Shown: piece after piece, positions 16,198-23,689 of the stretch | Layout of the letters: the number at the start of each line of letters is the position of its first letter | Position numbering within the stretch: position 1 is the stretch's first letter | Origin: Planctomycetaceae bacterium | GTDB lineage: Bacteria; Planctomycetota; Planctomycetia; Pirellulales; UBA1268 | Direction: 5' to 3' | NCBI GenBank assembly: GCA_005789975.1 | Contig: SXWC01000035.1 | Coordinates: 1-26,823, forward strand | Length of the DNA stretch: 26,823 nt | Program-made: the position numbers and the translations under genes | The notes under the pieces: generated by a model | What the model saw: the letters and a program-made list of their open reading frames with translations, nothing else | Databases searched by the model: none | What the model was told of the DNA's origin: nothing

Positions 16198-17039
16198 GCG
16201 GTGGATCCTGGCATCGTTTTCAGCAGGAAGGAAGCCGACTGCCGCGCGGTTTCCCGCCAGCGATGCGCCTGGCGGGGAAGCTCCACGTGGAGGCCACCAC
16301 GATAGCCGACGGCGGCAAGTGCGGCGACCGCGGCCGGGAGATCGACGTCGCCCGCGCCCAGCGGCAGGTGCTCGTGGCGGCAGGCGAGCATGTCATCGAC
16401 GTGGACGTTGGCGACCAGGCCATTCCAAGCCGCGAGGTGCGCCGCGAATGGACGCTCGCCCATGCATTCCATGTGGCCGATGTCAACCGTGAGCCGCAGG
16501 GGCCCGGGGCGTTGGAGCCGGTCGAAGAGCTTCTCCGCCCGGGCCAGCGTGTCGATGAACATTCCTGGCTCGGGCTCGAAAGACACGGTCATGCCCACCC
16601 GCCCGGCATGGTCGATGATCTCCGCCAGGTCATCGGCGAGCCTCGCCCAGACCGTGTCGGCCGGCGCTGCGTCGCGGACGATGCCCGACCAGAGCGAGAC
16701 GCATTCCGCCCCCAGTTCGGCGGCGACGTCGATCGCCCGCCGCGTGAAGTCGATCCGCCGGGCCCGAGCGGCGGGATCCGAGGAGACCAGTGTCGGCTCG
16801 TGCTTGACCGCCGCGTCGAGCAGATGCCTGGCCCCCGTCTCGACGACACAGCCCATGCCGGCGGCGGCCAGGGCCTCTCGCCAGCGGACGGTGCGGGCGG
16901 GCAGATCGGCCGCGAAGGGGTCGAGCGTGTCTCGGTCGAGCGTGATCGCGAGCGATCGATAGCCGAGATCGTGGAGCACCGGGATCGCTTCGAGCGGATT
17001 GACGTCGCCGATGCTGTTGGTGCTGTAGCCGAGTCGCAT
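16194..17039 (-). CDS. Sugar phosphate isomerase/epimerase-like TIM barrel
   Basis: 281 residues of the xylose-isomerase-like TIM-barrel family (AP endonuclease 2 superfamily). It starts MRLGYSTNSIGDVNPLEAI, has RSLAITLD at the second strand, and shows family metal-site phrases VSFEPEPGMFID (Glu), VDIGHMECMGE (Asp, His), ANVHVDDM and HEHLPLGAGDVDL, ending with GLHVELPRQAHRW. Members isomerise or epimerise sugars or sugar-like metabolites using a divalent metal. It lies 36 nt downstream of the UbiA gene and overlaps the phosphatase-family gene by 4 nt, so all are probably one mRNA. The substrate is not evident. Confidence 0.87.
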   Translation of the reverse strand: MRLGYSTNSIGDVNPLEAIPVLHDLGYRSLAITLDRDTLDPFAADLPARTVRWREALAAAGMGCVVETGARHLLDAAVKHEPTLVSSDPAARARRIDFTRRAIDVAAELGAECVSLWSGIVRDAAPADTVWARLADDLAEIIDHAGRVGMTVSFEPEPGMFIDTLARAEKLFDRLQRPGPLRLTVDIGHMECMGERPFAAHLAAWNGLVANVHVDDMLACRHEHLPLGAGDVDLPAAVAALAAVGYRGGLHVELPRQAHRWRETARQSASFLLKTMPGSTA

Positions 17040-17075
17040 GCCGGGAATCGGCGGGCTCGCCCGCCGCCTCCAGAA

Positions 17076-17996
17076 TCAGGTGGGGGAAACGACGCGGCGG
17101 CCCAGCAGGAAGAATGCCAGGAGCAGAAGGACGATGACCGCCCACGCCTCGCCGCAGGCCGCCAGCACGAGCACCGCGTCGAACGTGATGATCGACATGA
17201 TCGCGTTGCCCACCGCGGCCCGCACGCGGCCGGGCGAGGGATCGGCGATCCCGATCAGGGCACGCGCCACGACCGAGCCCGACAGGATGCCCCAGAGCGT
17301 CAGCCAGGTGACGGCGGGGATCCGGGTGAAGGGAAGCCCGCTCCCTTCGCGGAGCGGCAGCCAGACATAGCCCGCCGCGACCGCCAGGCCGGCCAGCATC
17401 AAGACGACCCCCGCCCCCAGGATCGCCGTGCGGCTGCGGCCCGCCTCGTCCCGCGCGTAGCAGGTGATGCCCGCCACGTAGGCCGCCATACCGAGCGGGA
17501 TCAACCACTCGTGTGGCTCCGATGGCCCGCCCGCGGCCGTCATGCCGAGCAGCCAGTTGAGGCCGCGACAGGCTCCCATCACCGTCGGCCCGGCCGCCGT
17601 CCGTTTCGCATGCCGGTCGTAGAGCCAGACGTTCATCGTCAACGCCGCTCCGACGAAAGCCGGCCACGGGGTGTTGGCCATCCACGCCGCACCGCAGGCA
17701 GCGGCCGCGCCGGAAGCCATCAGCAGATTGCCGACCCGGGCCGCATGGCCCACGGCGATCGTCCCGCTGGGCAGCGGCCGCTCGGGCCGCTCGACGCGGT
17801 CGATCGCAAGATCGTAGACGTCGTTGAGCACCATCCCCGCGGCGTAGAAGCCGAGCGACGCCAGCACGGCGAGCCAGCAGGCCGGCGGCGGCCAATCGAC
17901 CACCGTCAGCCCCGCACAGACGAGGAAGCCGGCGAGCGAATCGGCCGCTGCCGTGGCCAGATTCGGAAGCCGCACGAGCCGGAGCCAGTGGAGCAT
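17076..17996 (-). CDS. UbiA family prenyltransferase (EboC-like)
   Basis: 306 residues and about eight or nine membrane helices. The first Asp-rich motif NDVYDLAIDRVERPERPLPSG (residues about 57-77) is the diagnostic NDxxDxxxD of UbiA prenyltransferases, which attach isoprenoid chains to aromatic or other acceptors. The second motif is divergent (CYARDEAGRSR). The phrase VMGACRGLNWLLG resembles EboC, the UbiA member of ebo clusters. I use the ATG at 17996, two nt after the stop of the preceding TIM-barrel gene; a GTG at 18002 overlapping that stop is also possible. The open frame continues much further upstream inside the neighbouring gene, but that part is antiparallel noise. Acceptor and prenyl donor are unknown. 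Confidence 0.88.
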   Translation of the reverse strand: MLHWLRLVRLPNLATAAADSLAGFLVCAGLTVVDWPPPACWLAVLASLGFYAAGMVLNDVYDLAIDRVERPERPLPSGTIAVGHAARVGNLLMASGAAAACGAAWMANTPWPAFVGAALTMNVWLYDRHAKRTAAGPTVMGACRGLNWLLGMTAAGGPSEPHEWLIPLGMAAYVAGITCYARDEAGRSRTAILGAGVVLMLAGLAVAAGYVWLPLREGSGLPFTRIPAVTWLTLWGILSGSVVARALIGIADPSPGRVRAAVGNAIMSIITFDAVLVLAACGEAWAVIVLLLLAFFLLGRRVVSPT

Positions 17997-17998
17997 GA

Positions 17999-18865
17999 TC
18001 ACGCGAGCTCCACGCCGGCCGCCGCGGCGACGGCGAGCAGATGCGACCGGGCGGCGCGGGCCGCGTCGTCGGGGCGATCCCGGTAGGGATAGAGCTCGAC
18101 GGTGATCCAGATGTCGGGCGTTTCGCGGGCGATGGCCCGGAGCACGGCGGCGAAGTCGATCGCCCCCTCTCCCGGAACGAGATGGTGGTGCACGCGGGTC
18201 GCCGCGATGTCCTCGAAGTGGTAGTGCCGGGTATGGGCCTTCATCCGCGGCACCCACTCGGCCGGGTCCTCGCCCACGCAGTAGGCGTGGCCGATGTCGA
18301 AGTTGAGTCCGAGCGCGGGATGGTTCACCCGCTCCGCGAACTCGAGATACTGCCCGAACTTCTCGATCAGGAGCCCGGGTTCGGGCTCGATGAGGAGCGT
18401 CACGCCGCAGTCGGCGGCGACGTCGAGCACGGGCATGATCTCGTCGTAGAAGATGTCGGTGGCCCCGCCGCGGGTCTGGCCCGGTTGCAGCTCGCCCCCC
18501 GGCTCGGTCGACAGGCACCGCGCACCGAGTTCGGCGGCGAGCTTCACGGCCCGCTTCGTGTGCTCTCTGCGGATGGCCCGATAGTGCGGATCGGGGTCGG
18601 TCCAACCGGGGTGCCAGTAGGGCTGCCGCGGGTCGGCGATCGCGTTCATCATGAACGCGTTGATGTTGGAGACGACGAGGCGGCTCTCACGAATCGCCCG
18701 GCGGATCGCCCCCTTCTGCACGTCGAGCAACCCGGCAGGCCAGGCATGGGGCACGTCGGCCAGCAGTTCGATGCCCGCATAGCCGGAGTCCGCGATGCGT
18801 TGGATCGCCTGCTCCACGGGCACGTCGAGATAGGCATTGGAACTGAAGGCGAGCCGAAGCGGCAT
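17999..18865 (-). CDS. Sugar phosphate isomerase/epimerase-like TIM barrel, first in ebo-like run
   Basis: 288 residues, xylose-isomerase-like TIM barrel. Visible phrases include MPLRLAFSSNAYLDVPVEQAI, SGYAGIELLADVPHAW, SNINAFMM, ARCLSTEPGG, LLIEPEPGLLIE (metal Glu), LNFDIGHAYCVGEDP (Asp/His), HYHFEDIA, HHHLVPGEGAIDF and ITVELYPYRDRPDDAA. The Glu/Asp/His set of a metal-dependent isomerase is complete. It resembles the second TIM-barrel gene of the cluster only at the family level, so it is not a recent duplicate. AAGGA about 10 nt upstream may be its ribosome binding site. It precedes the UbiA gene by 2 nt and is probably the first gene of the operon, 89 nt after the broken PEP-CTERM gene. 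The substrate is unknown. Confidence 0.87.
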   Translation of the reverse strand: MPLRLAFSSNAYLDVPVEQAIQRIADSGYAGIELLADVPHAWPAGLLDVQKGAIRRAIRESRLVVSNINAFMMNAIADPRQPYWHPGWTDPDPHYRAIRREHTKRAVKLAAELGARCLSTEPGGELQPGQTRGGATDIFYDEIMPVLDVAADCGVTLLIEPEPGLLIEKFGQYLEFAERVNHPALGLNFDIGHAYCVGEDPAEWVPRMKAHTRHYHFEDIAATRVHHHLVPGEGAIDFAAVLRAIARETPDIWITVELYPYRDRPDDAARAARSHLLAVAAAAGVELA

Positions 18866-18954
18866 GGGTGGGCGATCCTTGGGGACGGAAGCTCCCGAAG
18901 CCTAGCCGCTGCCGCGGCCTCGGCCCAGTCCACGCGTCCCGAAGGGCTCGCCGA

Positions 18955-19943
18955 TCACGCTCGACGCCCGCGCCGGCAAAGCCCCGATATCGAGAAGCCC
19001 GCCCCTACGAGCATGACCACGGCGAGTGCCGCCGGCTCGGGTACGGACACGACCGATGCCCCGCCGAGGTCTCGGAAACCCGTGGTGCCGTTCGTCGTGG
19101 TCGTGAAGTTGAGATCGGTCAGGGAGCCGTTCGCTGTGCTGATCTCATACCACTTGCCGTTGTTGTAGTTGTGGCCGTAGAGCTTGGTGTAGTCCTCGTT
19201 GAACGACAGCTGGAGGCCGATCGGCGAGCTGCCGGAGATCAGACTGAAACTCGACGGCGAGGTCGGCGCGGCAAGATCGAGCGAATAGAATCTGCCACCT
19301 TGGGCTTGTGCCGTGTACCCGAACAGGACATCGGCATCGACGTTGATCGCGTGTCGCCAAAGCGATTCTGCGTCGCCGCCAGGCTCGTCCCCGAGTTCAT
19401 GGTGAAGGTGCTGAAACCGCTCACGCCGGTAGGAACAGCGTTCGCCCCTGTTCCGGAATACGACAGGCTCGCCTTCACGAGGTCGAGCGTGCCCTCGTTG
19501 AAGAACCAGAATGCGTCACCCGCGTACGCCGCATTGGCGGGAATAGTGGCAGCCACGCCATACGACGAACCGGTCGTGGCCAGCAGGGCGAAGGTGCCCG
19601 CCGACTTGTTCCAGACAAACAGACCGTTGGAATACGGTGTGCTGTCGAACGTGCCAGAGGGGTTGATGAAGAACATCTGATCACGGTCACGGTCAAAGGC
19701 GAACGCGTTGGATTGCCCGGCCAGCCCCGTGTTGTAGACGGCCGAAAAACTCTCCTGACCGGGGACGGGGTTGATCTGGTAGATGTCGTTGTTGTCGGCA
19801 ATCCCGTAGATGTAGCTCGGGTCGATCACCTGCCCGTCGGCCGACTGGAGAACGAGCGGTATCACTCCACATGCCACGGCAAGCCAACGGGCCGCCCGCA
19901 CCACGACACGATCCGCGAAGCCCCTCGGGATCCACCGACTCAT
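18955..19943 (-). pseudogene. PEP-CTERM protein gene with a frameshift
   Basis: The N-terminal part (from ATG 19943, with GAGGAG 7 nt upstream) has a signal peptide and then a YIYGIADNNDIYQINPVPG-type repeat, as in beta-propeller-like PEP-CTERM proteins. The frame breaks near 19345-19355, after the residues NRFGDT. Changing to the next frame restores a coherent protein: INVDADVLFGYTAQAQGG, LQLSFNEDYTKLYGHNYNNG and the sorting tail SVPEPAALAVVMLVGAG ending LCRRGRRA, stopping at 18955. The whole would be about 329 residues. The break is equivalent to losing 1 nt or gaining 2. It may be a real pseudogene, a phase-variable gene or an assembly error. PEP-CTERM proteins are exported and processed by an exosortase, which is not in this window. 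Confidence 0.85.
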
Positions 19944-20061
19944 GACCCGGCTCCTCAGGAGGGAACGAACTCGACACGACTCGCTCCGTCGAGCCGCGCG
20001 GAGAGTTTAACAAGTCCCTTGCCTTACGCCACTCGTCAGTCACACCGCGAACGGCGCATCC

Positions 20062-20265
20062 TCACGGCCAGAGAATCAACCGCTGCTCCACCCATCGCGG
20101 CCTGACCGGCAGCCGCTCGAGCTCCGTGTAGAACATCGCCGCGGGGTTGACCTCCCGCACCTCCATTGGCAACGTGCCGCTCGATCAAGGGCCAGTGGCC
20201 GAGCCGCTGCCGTCTCCGCGGCACAGAGGATGACCGTCGAGAGGGCCGCAATCAGGATCGCCGTG
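20062..20265 (-). pseudogene. Decayed second copy of the small membrane protein gene
   Basis: Read on the minus strand, three frames together give a protein parallel to the intact gene at 21112-21333: ILIAALSTVILCAA, then RLGHWPLIERHVA in a second frame, then MEVREVNPAAMFYTELERL and VRPRWVEQRLILWP in a third. Against the intact copy, one nt is gained in the first half and two are lost just before the ATG at 20166. The last 28 residues match at 19 positions. It overlaps the end of the PEP-CTERM gene. A 34-residue piece (20062-20166) could still be translated alone. Confidence 0.8.
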
Positions 20266-21013
20266 ACGCCCGCGTCGACCGGCGCGTCCAACCTCTTCGG
20301 CCTGCCAGCCCCAGGGCAAAGAGGGCGACCGCCAGGCCGGCGCAGGCCGGCTCCGGAACGATCTGCAGTTGCACGTCGTCGAGCCGCCAGGTGTTGGAGG
20401 TGAATGACTGCGGACCATCGACGTTGGAGCCATAGATCCGCAGTTCGATTGCGGCCGAGCCGACAAGCGGCGTCGTGAGCGCCGAGTTGATGTAGACCCA
20501 GGACGAGTTGTTGCTCAGTGTGCCTGGCGTGACAAGGTCGGCCACAAAGTTGTCGAGGCTGCTTCGCAGCGTCCACGCCTTGGGGCCATTGAGCGTCGAA
20601 CGGCTGCCGAAGCCGAGGCCTGTCAGTTCAAAAACCGTTCCCGGATCAGGCGTGACCGTGACCGCAAAGTAGGTGCTGGTGCCGGTTTCGAGCGTAGTGC
20701 CCACGACGGTGTCGGCGCCGAAGTTGAAGGCACCAGAAGCGCTCGTCGAGACGCCGTTCAGCAGGAACGAGTAACTCGAGGACGATGAGGTGGAGTTGTT
20801 GAGGACTTCATTGCCGGCGTTGTTGCCCCTGGAGAATGCTCCGACGGACACCGTGCCCGGCACGTCGGTCGTGCTGGTCGGAAGGAGGTTGCCGGTGCCG
20901 GCGCCAGCATTCCAGTAGACGGTGCCGGCCAAGGCCGCAGAGGACGCCCCGTCGGGACAGGTCGCCAAAAAAATGAGGCCCGCGATGCCGAGACCGATCG
21001 AAGAAATCTTCAT
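20252..21013 (-). CDS. PEP-CTERM sorting domain protein
   Basis: 253 residues. It has a signal peptide at about 1-27 (MKISSIGLGIAGLIFLATC...), a Ser/Thr/Gly/Asn-rich beta-strand body with phrases like GNEVLNNSTSSSSSYSFLLN and TWRLDDVQLQIV, and a PEP-CTERM tail: VPEP followed by a hydrophobic segment (CAGLAVALFALGLAG) and an Arg-rich end. PEP-CTERM proteins are cut and anchored or released at the surface by exosortase. GAGGAA lies about 7 nt before the ATG. The codon style is more AT- and Ser/Asn-rich than its neighbours, usual for surface proteins. It sits between the intact and decayed copies of a small membrane-protein gene. No specific function is visible. Confidence 0.88.
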   Translation of the reverse strand: MKISSIGLGIAGLIFLATCPDGASSAALAGTVYWNAGAGTGNLLPTSTTDVPGTVSVGAFSRGNNAGNEVLNNSTSSSSSYSFLLNGVSTSASGAFNFGADTVVGTTLETGTSTYFAVTVTPDPGTVFELTGLGFGSRSTLNGPKAWTLRSSLDNFVADLVTPGTLSNNSSWVYINSALTTPLVGSAAIELRIYGSNVDGPQSFTSNTWRLDDVQLQIVPEPACAGLAVALFALGLAGRRGWTRRSTRASRRS

Positions 21014-21111
21014 TGACAAATTCCTCGGACGAAAATTGGGGGTCGGGTCATGAGGGCTGGCTGCCGTTGCCGGTGATGCAAGCCGCTGGTGGAGGGCCGT
21101 CGAACGCACCC

Positions 21112-21333
21112 TCAGGGCCAGAGAACGACATGGTCGTCGATCCATTCCGGCCGCAGGGGAAGCCGCTCGAGTTCCGTATAATACATCGCAGCGGGATTGA
21201 CCTCCAGCGACTCCATGGCGGCCACGTGTCGCACGACCACGAGACAGCGGCCGAGCCACGGCAGCGCCACTCCCCAGACGACGCTGACCGCCCCCGCAAC
21301 GAGCGCCAGTCGCCCCGGTGAAAAGTGCGTCAT
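21112..21333 (-). CDS. Small single-pass membrane protein coupled to YeiH-like transporter
   Basis: 73 residues. One hydrophobic helix lies at about 8-33 (RLALVAGAVSVVWGVALPWL and on), followed by a soluble tail with VNPAAMYYTELERLPLRPEW and an end in VVLWP. The ATG at 21333 overlaps the stop of the transporter gene as ATGA, so it is translated from the same mRNA. The last 28 residues are conserved in a second, broken copy at 20062-20265, which shows the tail is a real protein feature. No known family is recognised. It may be an accessory subunit of the transporter; that is inference from the coupling. Confidence 0.75.
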   Translation of the reverse strand: MTHFSPGRLALVAGAVSVVWGVALPWLGRCLVVVRHVAAMESLEVNPAAMYYTELERLPLRPEWIDDHVVLWP

Positions 21334-22730
21334 GGCTCCACCGCCTTCCGGAACAGCCAGCCGAAGGTGAGGCTCGCCATCGCCAGCGAGAGCGCGAGGT
21401 TGAGCAGCTGGCCGCCGACGTAAAGCACGAGCGGCCGGCCGCTGACGAGCACCGGAGCCAGCTCGCGGAAGTTGGTCTGCAGCCCCATGCAGACAAACCC
21501 GGTGCAGAACAGCCATCCACGGAGCCGCGACGTGAAGCCCGTGGTCGTGCCGTCCACCCACAGGGCACCCTCCGGCGAGGAGCTGAAGATGCACGAGCAG
21601 AGCAGCGACGCCGCCAGGAAGCCGAGGATGAATCGGGGAAACCGTCGCCAGGCCTCCGCGACGAGCGAGCCCTCGCGCGGGCCGGCCGAGCGGTCCACCC
21701 AGCCGGCCCAATAGACCGCGACCGCGAAGGCGATGATGCCGATCATCGAGTTCTGGATCATCTTGACCGTCGCCGCCACCTCGCCCGCCTCCCTGCCGAG
21801 AGACTCACCCGCAGCCACGACCGCCCCCGTGGCGTCGATCGTGCCGCCGATCCAGGCGCCCCCCACGATCGAGTCGAGCCCCAGCCAGTCGATGAACGGG
21901 GGCATCGCGACCATCATGATGACCGTGAAGAACAGCGACAGACCGATCGCCAGCGAGAGTTCCTCCTTTTTCGCCCGGCAGGCGGCGCCGGTCGCGATCG
22001 CGGCGGAGACGCCACAGACCGACATGTCGGCCGACACGACCATGCACAGCGACTTGGAGGGAATCTTGAGGAGGTGCACACCGCACCAGTAGGTGGTGAC
22101 GAGCACGATCGGCGTCACGACCCAGGCGGTGAGGAAGCCGGGGAGACCGAGTTCGAGCAGGCGGCCGAAGAGCACCTCCGCCCCGAAGACCACGAGCCCG
22201 GTCTTGATGAGCAACTCACCGGACAGCGGCCGCTGGAGCCACGGCGGCAGGCCGACCACGTTGCCCAGGAGGATCCCGATCAGGAGCGCCCAGAGGGGAT
22301 ACTCGAGGTTGTAGAAGTGGATGACCTTCTGGGCGGAGAGCAGGTAGGCCGCGCCGGCCAGGACGGCGATCGCAATCGCCCCGGGCAGCATCGACGCCAC
22401 CGGCCGGCCGCCGAGCGCCGCCCCGGCCGTCGCCACGGCCACCACCCAGGCGGCTCCGAGCACGACAGGCACCACGATGGAGTTGCCCCGCTTGTCGCGA
22501 AACGCCCCCGCCGGCGAGTCGGCCCAGGTCTGGGGCTTGTCGATCGTGCGGGCCAGCGGCGTGGGCCAGCCCTTCGGCCACCGCTCGCGGCTTCCCGGGG
22601 AGTCGGCCGGCCGTGCCGCCCAGGTCACGGCCAGGGCCAGGGCCACGACGACCAGGCCGATGATCGTGGCAGCCGTGTCCTCGTGGAAACCACGCCACCG
22701 GCCCGACAATCCGCGTCGTGCGTTTTCCAT
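21330..22730 (-). CDS. UPF0324/YeiH family putative sulfate exporter-type transporter
   Basis: 466 residues with about ten or eleven membrane helices. The family pattern is clear: VIHFYNLEYPLWALLIGILLGN, LIKTGLVVFGAEVLFGRLL, SLCMVVSADMSVCGVSAAIA, GGTIDATGAVVAAGESLG, AATVKMIQNSMIGIIAFAV and GFVCMGLQTNFREL near the C-terminus. The family is annotated as putative sulfate exporters; the real substrate is rarely tested. The N-terminus is longer than the E. coli type, with two extra hydrophobic segments (about 20-40 and 85-105) and a charged loop. GGAG lies 6 nt upstream of the ATG. It overlaps the small membrane protein gene by 4 nt. Confidence 0.9.
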   Translation of the reverse strand: MENARRGLSGRWRGFHEDTAATIIGLVVVALALAVTWAARPADSPGSRERWPKGWPTPLARTIDKPQTWADSPAGAFRDKRGNSIVVPVVLGAAWVVAVATAGAALGGRPVASMLPGAIAIAVLAGAAYLLSAQKVIHFYNLEYPLWALLIGILLGNVVGLPPWLQRPLSGELLIKTGLVVFGAEVLFGRLLELGLPGFLTAWVVTPIVLVTTYWCGVHLLKIPSKSLCMVVSADMSVCGVSAAIATGAACRAKKEELSLAIGLSLFFTVIMMVAMPPFIDWLGLDSIVGGAWIGGTIDATGAVVAAGESLGREAGEVAATVKMIQNSMIGIIAFAVAVYWAGWVDRSAGPREGSLVAEAWRRFPRFILGFLAASLLCSCIFSSSPEGALWVDGTTTGFTSRLRGWLFCTGFVCMGLQTNFRELAPVLVSGRPLVLYVGGQLLNLALSLAMASLTFGWLFRKAVEP

Positions 22731-22753
22731 CTGCTGCTCCGCTGCCTGATCAC

Positions 22754-22865
22754 ACCGTGAAACAAGTCTGCCCGGGCAGGATACGAGGATCCTCGATCGG
22801 GGAAATCACCGGCGTTTCCCGCGGTCGATCAGGTGGACGCTGGTCATGCATGATGTTGTCCACGG
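22754..22865 (+). ncRNA. Structured intergenic element, copy B
   Basis: 112 nt aligned end to end with 9795-9906 (about 79% identity, no gaps). Its ends pair as CCGTG with CACGG and ACAA with TTGT plus GTC with GAT, in a slightly shifted register from copy A. The central hairpin is kept with changed pairs (ACC.GCG-TTTCC-CGC.GGT). A perfect palindrome CGAGGATCCTCG lies at 22784-22795. It occupies most of the gap between the transporter gene and the ABC permease stop at 22870, with both genes on the minus strand, so a plus-strand RNA would need its own promoter. Confidence 0.5.
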
Positions 22866-22869
22866 CCTG

Positions 22870-23688
22870 TCAGCTCGACGCTGAACGGTACTTCGCCAGC
22901 GCCCGCTGGAAGATGAGTCGGGAAGCGACCAGGGATCCGATCGCAGCGACGGCGGCGGCCGCCACGCCCACCCACGCCTGCCCTGTCAGTGGCTGGGCGA
23001 TCACCCGCGCCGGCACGTTGACCACGAGCAGGATCGGGATCACGAACGTGCAGAGCATCCGCAGCGGCCCACCCCAGGGGCCCGAATAGATCTCGGCGGG
23101 ATACCGGGAAAAGTTCGTGATGTAGAACCAGAAGTCGTAGAGGCTCTGATTGCGGCCCATGAGGATCGTCGCCGCGGCGAGCATGATCACGAAGCCGTAG
23201 AGGATCGAGACCCCGCAGACGATCAGGAGCGGATAGAGGACCCAGGCCACGACGGGCGGTGGCTGATCCAGCCGGGGCACGGCCCACGCCAGGAGTCCCA
23301 CGCCGACCAGCCCGTTGGCGAGTGCCGAGAAGTCCACCCGGTGCAGCGACAGCAGAAACTGCGCGTCGAGCGGCTGCACGAGCACGGCGTCGAGTCCGCC
23401 GGTGCGCACCATCTCGGTGAGTTCCTCGGCGCTCGGCATGAAGAAGGCCTGCACGATCGAGTTGATGATCAGCCCGGTCGCCACGAAGGCGAAGAAGGGC
23501 TCCTTCGACCAGCCCGTCCCCTTGCCGATCTCGGGAGTGAACGTGAACACGAGGAGATAAAACGCCAGATTCATCGACATCCAGCCGAGGCTCGTGACGC
23601 ACTCGAGGATGAAGTTCGCCCGGAACGTCATGTCGCGGACGAGACATGCCCGCGCGAAGGTGAGAAAGATGGCGAGATAGCGGCCCAC
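22870..23688 (-). CDS. ABC-2 family transporter permease, second subunit
   Basis: 272 residues from a GTG at 23688, chosen because GGAGG lies 5 nt upstream and the gene then follows the preceding stop (23690) with one nt between. An ATG at 23724 gives a longer protein with 35 nt of overlap. It has about six membrane helices. Family PF06182-like phrases are RYLAIFLTFARACLVRDM, RANFILECVTSLGWMSMNLAFY, AEELTEMVRTGGLDAVLVQPLD and DFWFYITNFSRYPAEIY. These permeases work as a pair with an ABC ATPase to export a compound or lipid. The end abuts structured element B. Confidence 0.9.
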   Translation of the reverse strand: MGRYLAIFLTFARACLVRDMTFRANFILECVTSLGWMSMNLAFYLLVFTFTPEIGKGTGWSKEPFFAFVATGLIINSIVQAFFMPSAEELTEMVRTGGLDAVLVQPLDAQFLLSLHRVDFSALANGLVGVGLLAWAVPRLDQPPPVVAWVLYPLLIVCGVSILYGFVIMLAAATILMGRNQSLYDFWFYITNFSRYPAEIYSGPWGGPLRMLCTFVIPILLVVNVPARVIAQPLTGQAWVGVAAAAVAAIGSLVASRLIFQRALAKYRSASS

Positions 23689-23689
23689 G

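Noticed and set aside
16104..18086. Open frame of 660 codons on the plus strand
   Set aside because: Antisense to the UbiA and TIM-barrel genes; Arg/Gly/Pro-rich shadow.
18900..18954. Small TTCG-loop hairpins between the broken PEP-CTERM gene and the TIM-barrel gene
   Set aside because: Stems are two or three pairs and no T-tract follows, so a terminator cannot be supported.
22750..22851. 33-residue minus-strand reading frame in element B, similar to a frame in element A (HD..PPDRP.E.P, DPRIL)
   Set aside because: The nucleotide differences between the two copies fall on codon positions 1, 2 and 3 about equally (5, 8, 8), which does not look like selection on a protein, and the frame in A runs on without a matching stop.
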